From JAKOWB01 sp038363005 (GTDB taxonomy: Bacteria; Pseudomonadota; Alphaproteobacteria; Kiloniellales; JACOMY01), in assembly GCA_038363005.1 (NCBI GenBank), contig JBBQBI010000022.1:1-64000 (forward strand): 64,000 nt of DNA. The letters are read 5' to 3'. This document shows, piece by piece, positions 17,024-24,731 of the stretch. The position numbers were made by a program, and so were the translations under genes. The number at the start of each line of letters is the position of its first letter. The first letter of the stretch is position 1. Below the pieces are notes generated by a model that was not told where the DNA came from, did not search any database, and worked only from the letters and a program-made list of their open reading frames with translations.

Positions 17024-17101
17024 TTTTGGGCGTTGCAACACCGTGGACCGGCCAACGCCTGGCCGGCCAGCCATTCCCATGCTGTCTGAGAGGAGAAATT
17101 C

Positions 17102-17569
17102 ATGAAGCCCGACATTTCAATAGGCGACAATGCCCGCAAGCAGGTAACCGCCTCGCTGCGCGGCGTGCTGGCCGACACCTTCGTGCTCTATGCCAAGACC
17201 CATGGCTTCCACTGGAACGTCGTGGGCTCCGATTTCTCGCAGCTGCATGCCTTCTTCGAGGAGCAGTATCGGGCGCTCTGGGACTCGCTGGACGAACTCG
17301 CCGAGCGCATCCGGGCATTGGGCGAGTTGGCCCCGGCCTCGCTCAGCGAGATGCAGGCGAGTCACTCGCTGAAGGAATCCAGCGGCCAGCCGACCGCCAA
17401 GGAAATGCTCAAGCAACTCCTGGACGGCCACGAGGGCGTCATCAAGTCGGTGCGCAAGACGCTGGAGACCGCCGAGAAGGGTGGCGACGAGGTCACTGTC
17501 GACCTGATGGTCGAGCGCCTGACCTATCACGAGAAGACCAGCTGGATGCTGCGCTCCCACCTCGAGTAG
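17102..17569 (+). CDS. dps: Dps-family DNA-binding ferritin-like protein
   Basis: 155-residue four-helix Dps/ferritin-like protein. The first ferroxidase motif is clear in THGFHWNVVGSDFSQLH, followed by the Asp/Glu ligands in LWDSLDELAERIRALG. In Dps these residues from paired subunits oxidise Fe(II) with peroxide, and the dodecamer stores iron and protects DNA. Length and motif spacing match the family. An AGGAGA site lies just before the ATG at 17102. It is monocistronic by layout and has its own AT-rich promoter region, fitting stress or stationary-phase control. Confidence 0.93.
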   Translation: MKPDISIGDNARKQVTASLRGVLADTFVLYAKTHGFHWNVVGSDFSQLHAFFEEQYRALWDSLDELAERIRALGELAPASLSEMQASHSLKESSGQPTAKEMLKQLLDGHEGVIKSVRKTLETAEKGGDEVTVDLMVERLTYHEKTSWMLRSHLE

Positions 17570-17679
17570 GTGACTGAACCCGCGGGCTATCTCGCGGCAT
17601 CGTGACGGGGCGTGCGTTGCCTGACGGCAGCGCGCGCCCTAGCTTCTCCGGATAACCGCCCCTTGCGAGGACGCCGACG

Positions 17680-18651
17680 ATGCTGCTGCGTGTAAAGAAG
17701 TCCTGGGAAATCGCCGAACAGCTGGCGACACCCGAAGCGGTCTATCTGAACCGCCGCGCGCTGCTGAAGGGCGCCGCCGCCGGCACCCTGGCGATCGGTG
17801 CCGCCAGCCTGCTGCCCCGGCGCGCCGCCGCGGCCGAGGATCCCTCGGCCGGGCTCTATCCGGTCAAGCGCAACGAGCACTATGCGCTGGACCGCGCGCT
17901 GACGCCGGAATCCGACGCCACCACCTACAACAACTACTATGAATTCGGCTCTTCGAAGTCGGTCTGGCGTGCTGCGCAGGAGATGCCGGTGCGGCCCTGG
18001 ACGATCGCCATCGACGGCATGGTCGAGCAGCCCTTCGAGATCGGCATCGACGACCTGCTGGCGAAGATGCCGCTGGAAGAGCGGCTTTATCGCCACCGTT
18101 GCGTCGAGGCCTGGTCCATGGCGGTGCCCTGGTCGGGCTTCCCGCTGTCGGCGCTGGTCGCCCTGGCCAAGCCGCAGAGCGGCGCCAAATACCTGCGCTT
18201 CGAATCCTTCAGCAATCCCGACATCGCCGACGGGCAGAATGCCGACTGGTATCCCTGGCCCTACATCGAGGGCCTGACCATGGCCGAGGCGACGCACGAG
18301 CTTGCCTTCATGGTCACCGGCATCTATGGCCATCCCTGCGGCCAGCAGAACGGCGCGCCGCTGCGGGTCGCGCTACCCTGGAAATACGGTTTCAAGTCGG
18401 CCAAGGGCCTGGTGCGCATCACCTTCACTGACGAGCGCCCGGTGTCCTTCTGGGAGGATCTGCAGTCCAGCGAGTACGGCTTCTGGGCCAACGTGAACCC
18501 GGAGGTCTCGCATCCGCGCTGGAGCCAGGCCAGCGAGCGCGTGCTGGGCACCGGCGACGTGGTACCGACCCTGCTGTTCAACGGCTATGCGGCGGAAATC
18601 GGTGACCTCTATGCCGACTTGGCAGGCGAGGGCGACCGGCTCTACCGGTAG
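17680..18651 (+). CDS. msrP: Protein-methionine-sulfoxide reductase catalytic subunit MsrP
   Basis: 323-residue molybdopterin oxidoreductase of the MsrP (YedY) family, which repairs oxidised Met in periplasmic proteins. A twin-arginine signal (NRRALLKGAAAG, about residues 24-35) targets the folded, cofactor-loaded enzyme to the periplasm. The Mo-coordinating Cys is Cys141 in RHRCVEAWSM, and PWSGFPL follows as expected. MsrP normally works with the haem membrane protein MsrQ, but no msrQ follows: the next gene is convergent. It ends overlapping that gene by ten bases. Placement next to dps fits an oxidative-stress pocket. Confidence 0.93.
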   Translation: MLLRVKKSWEIAEQLATPEAVYLNRRALLKGAAAGTLAIGAASLLPRRAAAAEDPSAGLYPVKRNEHYALDRALTPESDATTYNNYYEFGSSKSVWRAAQEMPVRPWTIAIDGMVEQPFEIGIDDLLAKMPLEERLYRHRCVEAWSMAVPWSGFPLSALVALAKPQSGAKYLRFESFSNPDIADGQNADWYPWPYIEGLTMAEATHELAFMVTGIYGHPCGQQNGAPLRVALPWKYGFKSAKGLVRITFTDERPVSFWEDLQSSEYGFWANVNPEVSHPRWSQASERVLGTGDVVPTLLFNGYAAEIGDLYADLAGEGDRLYR

Positions 18652-18941
18652 GGCGCGGCGCCCGCCGGCCCCTTGCGGGCGGCATCGTGCAGGATCGGCG
18701 TGTGGGCGGGCCTGCGCGTCGGCTCATCGAAGATCAATACATCGGGATTGATCTCGGTCGCATAGATGGCGAAAAGCTCGCCCGCAGCGGTGCCGTCGCC
18801 GTAGATGCTGTCAGCCTCGGGCAGGCCGAAGCACAGCCCGATGGTCGCGCCGGCCGGCGTTGACGCGGCCGCGCTGTCCCCGGCTAGGGAGAGGGATGTG
18901 GTTGCCGCCAGCAGCGTGGCGGCCAGGAGCAGGACGCGCAT
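18642..18941 (-). CDS. Small secreted protein, unknown
   Basis: 99-residue predicted protein with a clean Sec signal peptide (MRVLLLAATLLAATTSLSLAG) and a short mature part with one Cys (IGLCFGLPEAD) and no recognised domain. A GGAGG site lies eight bases before the ATG at 18941, which supports the start. Its 3' end overlaps msrP tail-to-tail by ten bases. I do not recognise the family. Confidence 0.6.
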   Translation of the reverse strand: MRVLLLAATLLAATTSLSLAGDSAAASTPAGATIGLCFGLPEADSIYGDGTAAGELFAIYATEINPDVLIFDEPTRRPAHTPILHDAARKGPAGAAPYR

Positions 18942-19054
18942 GGTCTGGCCTCCGGTGTCTTTGTCTGGTGGGGCAGCACAGGCTCCCCCGACCAATCAGT
19001 AAGACAACGCGCCAGGCCGCTGGGTGATCCCCCCAAGCCCGCGATTCCTGTGGA

Positions 19055-20254
19055 CTACTTCCAGGTCAGCCAGCCGAGGTCGCGCTGGACATAGGCGCGC
19101 AACAGGGCGCGGTAGGTCAGTCCGGGCTTGCGTAACCCGCGGTAAGCCGGGTCCTGGGTCAGGCGCAGCAAGGCCACGCTCTTGCCATCGGCTTCGACCA
19201 GCCGCGCTTCCACCACGACGTGAAGCACCTCCAGCAGGGGCTTGGTCTGCTTCCAGGGGCGATAGACCGCGAGGCGCATCGGCAGAGTCTCCACCGCGAT
19301 GCCGGCCTCGGCCGCGGTGTCATAGACCAGCGCCACCAGCGCCTCGTCGCCGGCGTCGGTCTGCCGGTCGGCCAGCAGGAGCATGGAGAAGGGCGGCAAG
19401 GGCCCCGGCGCCTGGACTTCGAGTTGCGCGCGAGCTTCCTCGGGTGCGGTGTCCGGCATGAGCCCCGCCACGATGGCGTCGGGCGAGAAGTCGTCGGCGA
19501 TCAGGGTGAACTGCAGCAGGCTGGCGCCACCGTCGGGGTCGGCCGCCGCGGACAGCAGCGCGGTGACCTCGCTGTCGCTGGCCAGGCGCGGCGCCTCGAC
19601 GGCCGCGGCGGTGATGGCGGCGAAGCGGCTGCCCATCAGGGCGTGCGGCAGCAGGGCAAGACGCTCGGAGGCGCCCAGCTCGCCCCAGAAGGGGTAGCCC
19701 GGCAGCCGGTGCCTGGGGTCGATTGCGCCGTCCTCGCCCTTGGCGAAGAAGACCGCGCCCTCGCCTGGGCTCCGCGTCAGGCCGCGCGCGGCCAGGGCGG
19801 CCTCGATGGCATCGCGCGGCAGGCTGTCGAAGCCCAGATAGACGATCTGCTCGGGCGGCTCGTCGATCGTCACCGTCCAGTCGAGTGCCGTATAGTCGAA
19901 GCCCAGCCAGTCGAGCCAGAAGTCGCCCGCCAGCTTCACGTAGGGCAGGTAGGGAACGAAGCTGCTGACGCGCCTCAAGGCATCGAACTGCTGCTTCTCC
20001 GCCCGCTGCCGCGGGCTCCCCTCCAGGTCGCGCCAGCCGTCGCGCTCGAATTCGGTAGTGGCATAGAGTGACTGGAAGTCGACATAGCTGACCAGGAAAC
20101 TTGACGATTGCAGTGGCGCGGCGGTCACTGTCTGCAACATCTGCTCGATCCTTTCGCTGGCGGCAGCGGTGGACTGGCAGGTGGCGGACTGGCAGGCGGC
20201 GGCAAGCAGAAGTCCGGCGGTGAGGCGGCGGAACGCAATGAGGAAGGTCTGCAA
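19055..20254 (-). CDS. Putative secreted or lipoprotein, unknown function
   Basis: 399-residue protein starting at a TTG (20254) with AGGAG seven bases upstream. The N-terminus is a signal peptide (LIAFRRLTAGLLLAAACQS). The Cys after LAAA could be a lipidation site, although the lipobox is not ideal. The remainder is a soluble domain rich in aromatic and acidic residues with no motif I know, ending RDLGWLTWK. Frames extending further upstream run back over the divergent ATP-grasp gene and are artefacts. It is divergent from the ATP-grasp triplet, 90 bases away, so the two transcripts may share regulation and function. Confidence 0.65.
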   Translation of the reverse strand: MQTFLIAFRRLTAGLLLAAACQSATCQSTAAASERIEQMLQTVTAAPLQSSSFLVSYVDFQSLYATTEFERDGWRDLEGSPRQRAEKQQFDALRRVSSFVPYLPYVKLAGDFWLDWLGFDYTALDWTVTIDEPPEQIVYLGFDSLPRDAIEAALAARGLTRSPGEGAVFFAKGEDGAIDPRHRLPGYPFWGELGASERLALLPHALMGSRFAAITAAAVEAPRLASDSEVTALLSAAADPDGGASLLQFTLIADDFSPDAIVAGLMPDTAPEEARAQLEVQAPGPLPPFSMLLLADRQTDAGDEALVALVYDTAAEAGIAVETLPMRLAVYRPWKQTKPLLEVLHVVVEARLVEADGKSVALLRLTQDPAYRGLRKPGLTYRALLRAYVQRDLGWLTWK

Positions 20255-20344
20255 GTTGGCTCTCCTGTCGCAGGAATTTGCGGGCAGCCCAGGAGCGGGC
20301 GATGATGGTTCCCGACGGGCGGCCAGGCCCGGCACGGGGGGCGC

Positions 20345-21295
20345 ATGGCAAGGAACGCAATCCTTCTCGCCAATCACGAGGCCTATCGCAAGGCCGACTT
20401 CATCAAGATTGCCGCCGAGATTAGACGCCTTGCGCCAGACATCCGCAGCTACGTTGCCTGGAAGGACTGTACCGCGCCCCGGGCGCAAGCCGCGCAGCTG
20501 CTGCGGCCGAGCCTGACGATCAAGCTCTGCGGCTCGACCCGCTTCTGGCACCTCCGTGGCGCGCTGGCTCAGTCGATCACGGTCGGCAAGGTGGAAAGCT
20601 ACCGGCAGATGGACGCCGCCGGTCTGCCCTTGCCGCGCTGGGTCGAGTTGGCCCCCGATACGCGGCTGGATCCGGCGGACTGGGGGCGCTGGGTGGTGCT
20701 GAAGCCTTCGGCGGGCTATCGCGGCCAGGACATCAGGATCGCGCGCACCGAGGAAGTGCGCTACCAAGCGCCGGACAGCTATCCACCCGGTCATTTCGGC
20801 CGCCAGGGACCAATGCTGGTGCAGCGCTACATTCATACCGGGCCCTGGCCGAGCTATTACCGCGTGACCACCTGCTTCGGCCGCCTGCTTTTTTGCTGCC
20901 GCTATGAGATGAAGCGTGAGTTGCAGCCGGCGCTGGCCGATCGCGACGGCTTTGATGACGGCGTGCCGCGCCATGTCACTGCCTCGCCGCAGACCGCTGA
21001 CCCGCGGAGTTTCTCCAGCGATGGGGCGCTGGCCGACGACCCGGACGTGCTGGAACTGGGGCGCCGGGTGCATGCCGCCCATGGCGACACACCGATCCTG
21101 GGCACCGACATACTGCGCGACGCGACGAGCGGCCAACTCTATGTCGCCGAAGCCAATCAGACCAATGTCTGGGGCCTCAGCGGCCAGCGAGCCGAGGCCT
21201 GGGCCGCGCGCGGTCTCAGCGGCTATGACCAGTTCGGCGCCATCCGCGTCGCCGCCGAGGCGATGATCGATGCCACCCGGCGCCTGGCGCGCTGA
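20345..21295 (+). CDS. ATP-grasp protein, tandem paralog 1
   Basis: 316-residue protein with an ATP-grasp layout. It has an N-terminal Rossmann-like part (NAILLANHEAYRK), a linker with the substrate-selecting KVESYRQMDAAGLPLPRW, and the nucleotide-binding strand WVVLKPSAGYRGQDIRI with its Lys. The later block is QRYIHTGPWPSYYRV, and a C-terminal GTDILRD...YVAEANQTN holds the Glu and Asn expected to bind Mg-ATP. ATP-grasp enzymes ligate a carboxylate to an amine or thiol through acyl-phosphate. The substrate is unknown and I do not recognise a named family. It is followed 59 bases later by a close paralog of exactly the same length, and is divergent from the putative lipoprotein. Confidence 0.78.
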   Translation: MARNAILLANHEAYRKADFIKIAAEIRRLAPDIRSYVAWKDCTAPRAQAAQLLRPSLTIKLCGSTRFWHLRGALAQSITVGKVESYRQMDAAGLPLPRWVELAPDTRLDPADWGRWVVLKPSAGYRGQDIRIARTEEVRYQAPDSYPPGHFGRQGPMLVQRYIHTGPWPSYYRVTTCFGRLLFCCRYEMKRELQPALADRDGFDDGVPRHVTASPQTADPRSFSSDGALADDPDVLELGRRVHAAHGDTPILGTDILRDATSGQLYVAEANQTNVWGLSGQRAEAWAARGLSGYDQFGAIRVAAEAMIDATRRLAR

Positions 21296-21354
21296 CGCAG
21301 CGCCGGAAAGATGCTAGGGCCTGACGCTCCATCTTCTTGGGTGAGGGCCCGGAT

Positions 21355-22305
21355 TTGACGCTGAATGCCATTGTCGTGGCCAACCACGAGGCCTATCGCA
21401 AACCGGACTTCCTGAAGATCGTCGCCGAGATGTGGCGGCTGGCGCCCGACGTGCGCAGCTACGTCGCCTGGAAGGATTGCCTGGCGCCCCGGGCGCAGGC
21501 GGCGCAACTGCTGCGCCCGACGCTGTCCATCATGCTCAGCAGCTCGTCACGCTACTGGCCGCTGCGCGGTGCCGTGGCCCGCTCGTCGGGCGGCGGTAAG
21601 ATTTCCAGCTATGAGCGCATGCAGGCGGCGGGCCTGCCGTTGCCGCAATGGACCGAGATCCGGCCGGACACGCGCCTCGACCCGGCCGAGTGGGGCGACT
21701 GGGTGGTGTTGAAACCGGCCCTCGGCAAGCGCGGCCAGGGCGTGGTGATCGCGCGGACCGAGACAGTGCGCTATCAGCCGCCGGAAAGCTTTCCGGCCGA
21801 GCACGCCGGCCGTGAGGGGCCCATGCTGGCACAGCGCTTCATCTACACCGGCCCCTGGCCCGTCCACTATCGCGTCACCACCTGCTTCGGGCGGCCGCTG
21901 TTCTGCTTCCGCTACGAGATGAAGCACGAGCTGCAGCCTTCGCTGCCCGATGTCGCCGCCTTCGGCGACGGCCTGCAGCGTGGCATCGCCACCTCGCCAA
22001 GGGGCGCAGACGTCCACGCCTTTACATGTGACGCCGTCCTGGCCTTTGACGAGGATCTCCTGGCGCTTGGCCGGCAGGTGCATGCGGCGCTGCCCGACGT
22101 GCCGATGCTTGGCACCGACGTGCTGCGCGACGCGCGCGACGGCTCGCTGCACGTCGCCGAGGTGAACCAGAGCAGCGTCTGGGGCCTGAGCGGCGCGCGC
22201 GGCGAAGCCTGGGCGGCCCTCGGACTGGATGGCTATGGCCAGTTTGGCGCCATCCGCATCGCCGCCGAGGCGATGGTCGAGGCGACGCGCCGGCTGGCGC
22301 GCTGA
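21355..22305 (+). CDS. ATP-grasp protein, tandem paralog 2
   Basis: 316 residues from a TTG start at 21355. That start gives exactly the length of paralog 1, aligns LTLNAIVVANHEAYRK with its N-terminus and has GTGAGG eight bases upstream; a TTG at 21337 is less likely. Motifs match paralog 1: WVVLKPALGKRGQGVVIART, QRFIYTGPWPVHYRVTTCFG, GTDVLRDARDG and VAEVNQSSVWGLSGARGEAW. Paralogs 1 and 2 are clearly recent duplicates and keep the same C-terminal tail, YGQFGAIRIAAEAM. The stop lies five bases before paralog 3. All catalytic positions appear intact, so it should be active. Confidence 0.78.
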   Translation: MTLNAIVVANHEAYRKPDFLKIVAEMWRLAPDVRSYVAWKDCLAPRAQAAQLLRPTLSIMLSSSSRYWPLRGAVARSSGGGKISSYERMQAAGLPLPQWTEIRPDTRLDPAEWGDWVVLKPALGKRGQGVVIARTETVRYQPPESFPAEHAGREGPMLAQRFIYTGPWPVHYRVTTCFGRPLFCFRYEMKHELQPSLPDVAAFGDGLQRGIATSPRGADVHAFTCDAVLAFDEDLLALGRQVHAALPDVPMLGTDVLRDARDGSLHVAEVNQSSVWGLSGARGEAWAALGLDGYGQFGAIRIAAEAMVEATRRLAR

Positions 22306-22310
22306 GCGGC

Positions 22311-23246
22311 ATGGTGGGCAAGCGCAACGCCATACTGTTGATCTCGCCACACCTGATGCGCGACAGCGATTTCCACCGGATCGCCCGCCGTGCGCGGGCC
22401 CTGGACCCCTCGCTGCGGGCCTATGTCGCCATCGACGGTCGGCGCAACCGCACGGCCCAGCTGGCGCAGCTGCTGCGCCCAACCCTGCAGGTGGAGATCG
22501 AGCCGGTGGCGCGCTTCCGCCAGCTGCGTGGCCATCGGATCGTCTGGGCCATGAGCTCCAAGCTGGAGACGCTGCCGATCCTGCGGGACGCCGGCTTGCC
22601 GGTGCCGGAGTTCGTCGAGGTGACGCCCGGCCTGCGGCTCGACCCGGCGCAGTGGGGCCCCTACGTCGTGGTCAAGCCGTCCGGTGGCCGGCGCGGCGCC
22701 TACGTCTGGATCCATCGCACCGAGCGCGTCCGCTACAAGCCGCCGGAGAGCTATCCCGAGGATCACCCCGGTCGTCGTGGGCCGATGCTGGCGCAGCGTT
22801 TCGTCTATACTGGCCGCTGGCCGGTGTCCTACCGGGTGATGACGTTTCTCGGCGAACCGCTGATGGCGGTTCGCTACGAGAGCAGCCACGAGCAAGCACC
22901 GCTTGACTCGCCCACCGCCTTCAACACCGCCATGGGCGTCAGCATCGTGGCCTCCAACAAGCGTTCCCACATCACCCTGGCCGATGAAGCCGATCTGCTG
23001 CCGCTGGCCCGGCGTATCCACGCCGCCTTGCCCGAGCGGCCGGTGCTCGGCATCGACCTCGTTCGCGACGCTGACAGCGGGGCGCTGTTCATCGCCGAGG
23101 TCAACGCGCGCTTCTGCTGGTCGCTGTCGAACGAGTCCGGGCAGCAGATGCAGGCGCAGTTCGGCCTCGACTTCTATGCCCAGTTCGATGCCATCGAACG
23201 CGCCGCGGAAATACTGGTGCGGCGGACCCGTGAATTGGCGCGCTAG
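22311..23246 (+). CDS. ATP-grasp protein, tandem paralog 3 (divergent)
   Basis: 311-residue third member. It keeps the core (YVVVKPSGGRRGAYVWIHRT, QRFVYTGRWPVSYRVMTFLG, GIDLVRDADSG, FIAEVNARFCWSLSNESG) but the N-terminal half differs (NAILLISPHLMRDSDFHRIA in place of ANHEAYRK), so it probably sees a different substrate. The start is five bases after paralog 2, which makes the three genes one operon. A 29-codon frame opens three bases after its stop (GTG at 23249), but I do not count it as a gene. The gap to the next real gene (23664) holds a structured RNA segment. Confidence 0.78.
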   Translation: MVGKRNAILLISPHLMRDSDFHRIARRARALDPSLRAYVAIDGRRNRTAQLAQLLRPTLQVEIEPVARFRQLRGHRIVWAMSSKLETLPILRDAGLPVPEFVEVTPGLRLDPAQWGPYVVVKPSGGRRGAYVWIHRTERVRYKPPESYPEDHPGRRGPMLAQRFVYTGRWPVSYRVMTFLGEPLMAVRYESSHEQAPLDSPTAFNTAMGVSIVASNKRSHITLADEADLLPLARRIHAALPERPVLGIDLVRDADSGALFIAEVNARFCWSLSNESGQQMQAQFGLDFYAQFDAIERAAEILVRRTRELAR

Positions 23247-23375
23247 CCGTGCTGGTGCATTTGGGTATGGCGCTGCTTTGGGCAGGGGCGCCCTGGCCCG
23301 GCGAAGCCCCCACAGGCGGCCCTGCGCCCGCGACTTAGGCCGCCATCTGGCCGTCCCAGGCGGCCACCCTTGGCC

Positions 23376-23515
23376 CAAAAAGAAAAGCCGGGCCAATTGC
23401 TTGGCCCGGCAAGTTGAACAGGGAGGCTTCACGTCTGGGAGACGTAGGACCCGCAATATGTGGCGGGCCCTGGAAATCCCGGGACGAACCCGGGAAACTC
23501 GCTGGATGCCTAGCG
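23376..23515 (-). ncRNA. Candidate structured small RNA or 3' UTR RNA
   Basis: Read on the minus strand, four consecutive hairpins precede a T-run. They are TCCCGGG/CCCGGGA with loop TTCGT (23477-23495); GGGCCCGC/GCGGGTCC (23447-23470); ACGTCT/AGACGT with loop CCC (23431-23445); and the terminator at 23387-23410. A weaker CGCT/AGCG stem (23500-23515) may cap the 5' side. The unpaired GAAGCCTCCCTGTTC between the last two hairpins exposes an anti-Shine-Dalgarno-like CCTCCC. No credible ORF fills the 417-base gap 23247-23663. It could be an independent sRNA or the processed 3' UTR of the LysR gene at 23664. The 5' end and promoter are not identifiable. Confidence 0.45.
23377..23410 (-). terminator. 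Rho-independent terminator with GCAA tetraloop
   Basis: Perfect 10-bp stem GCCGGGCCAA/TTGGCCCGGC with a GCAA (GNRA) tetraloop on the minus strand, followed directly by TTTTCTTTTT. It ends minus-strand transcription about 250 bases past the LysR stop. In the plus direction the hairpin has no T-run. Confidence 0.88.
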
Positions 23516-23663
23516 CGTGTGCTGCGATGCAACATCCATAGGCACAGAGTTAGGCATCGCCCTCGCGGTCGTAAAGTTTCGATCTTGCGGCAGTGCCATG
23601 CGGCTGTTGCATGCAGTCCCCAGCACTGTACCAAAAATGCAACAGGCCTGGGTTGATAGCGAC

Positions 23664-24560
23664 TTAGAATGTCGAGTCCGCGACCTTTCTGAGCAGGAAG
23701 TCGCGGAAGACCGCAATTCGTTTCGTTGCGCGCAGCTCTTCGGAATAAACGAAATAGGCGTCGATCTGCGGACCCTCGAGTTCGGGCAGCACGCGGACCA
23801 GTTCGCTGGAGCCCTGCACCATGAATTCCGGCAGGGCGGCAATCCCCGCGCCCGACTGCACGGCCTGTAGAATGCCATAGACATTGTTGATCGACATGGC
23901 CGGGCGCCGCGGGTCGCCGGCCGGCCGGCCGACGCGCAGCAGCCAGTTGGTGTCCGGCACCGGCGGGCGCTCATCCTCGCCGTAGACGATCAGGCGGTGC
24001 TTATCCAGCTCCTCCGGCGTCTTGGGCATGCCCATCTTCTTGACGTAGGAGGCCGCGGCATAGCCCTGCATGTGGACGGTCAGCACGTGGCGCTGGATCA
24101 GGTCGGCCTGGCGTGGCGGGGTCATGCGGATGGCCACGTCGGCCTCGCGCATCGACAGGTCGAGCTCGCGGTCGGCCAGCACCAGGTGCAGCTCGATGTC
24201 GGGATAGACCTCCATGAACTCGCGCATGCGCGGGGCCAGCCAGGTGGAGCCGAAGGCCACGGTCGCGGTGACCTTCAGCACGCCCTTGGGGCGGTCCTTG
24301 GATTCGGTCAGCAGCGCCTCGGTCATGGCCAGCTTGCCGAAGACCTCGTGCGCCGTGCGGTACAGCAGCTCGCCCTGCTCGGTCAGGATCAGGCCGCGGG
24401 CATGGCGGTGGAACAGCGGGACGTTGAGGCTCTCCTCCAGCGCCGAAATCTGGCGCGAGACCGCCGACTGGCTGAGATTCAGCTGCTCGCCAGCGTGCGT
24501 GAAGCTGCCCGCCTCGGCGACTGCGTGGAAGATGCGCAGCTTGTCCCAATCCATGGGCAT
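23664..24560 (-). CDS. LysR-family transcriptional regulator
   Basis: 298-residue LysR regulator. The N-terminal winged helix (MDWDKLRIFHAVAEAGSFTH, then LNLSQSAVSRQISALEESL) is typical, and a periplasmic-binding-protein-like effector domain follows from about residue 90. I recall a conserved alphaproteobacterial group with this N-terminus often found next to trxB, as here. The start at 24560 is supported by alignment, although an ATG two codons later is equally possible. It lies 171 bases downstream of trxB on the same strand. Its transcript probably ends at the terminator near 23380, leaving an unusually long and structured 3' UTR. Confidence 0.9.
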   Translation of the reverse strand: MPMDWDKLRIFHAVAEAGSFTHAGEQLNLSQSAVSRQISALEESLNVPLFHRHARGLILTEQGELLYRTAHEVFGKLAMTEALLTESKDRPKGVLKVTATVAFGSTWLAPRMREFMEVYPDIELHLVLADRELDLSMREADVAIRMTPPRQADLIQRHVLTVHMQGYAAASYVKKMGMPKTPEELDKHRLIVYGEDERPPVPDTNWLLRVGRPAGDPRRPAMSINNVYGILQAVQSGAGIAALPEFMVQGSSELVRVLPELEGPQIDAYFVYSEELRATKRIAVFRDFLLRKVADSTF

Positions 24561-24731
24561 GGGAAGGTCCCCCCTACGGGCAATAGCGCCCCTTTGGCCC
24601 CGGCTAGAGTCGCCGGGACCGCTGCCGGACTATAGCGAAGCCGTCGCGGGCTTTCTACTAGGCCGGAAGGGGGAAAGGAAATACGTGCCGCCGCTGCGGA
24701 TTTGCCGCCTATCACGCCCAGCCAGGGCCGG

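Noticed and set aside
20255..21136. Extended minus-strand frame (to 21136) for the putative lipoprotein
   Set aside because: The upstream part is antisense to the first ATP-grasp gene; the TTG at 20254 with a ribosome site and signal peptide is the better start.
23249..23338. 29-codon frame (GTG start) three bases after the third ATP-grasp gene, considered as a possible peptide substrate
   Set aside because: No ribosome site, Pro/Gly-rich composition typical of GC-rich noise, and no similar frame in the other paralog positions. Kept only as something to check.
23440..23500. tRNA or tmRNA T-arm in the hairpin with loop containing TTCG
   Set aside because: The loop reads GTTCGTC, not TTCRANN, and no acceptor or anticodon arms are present.
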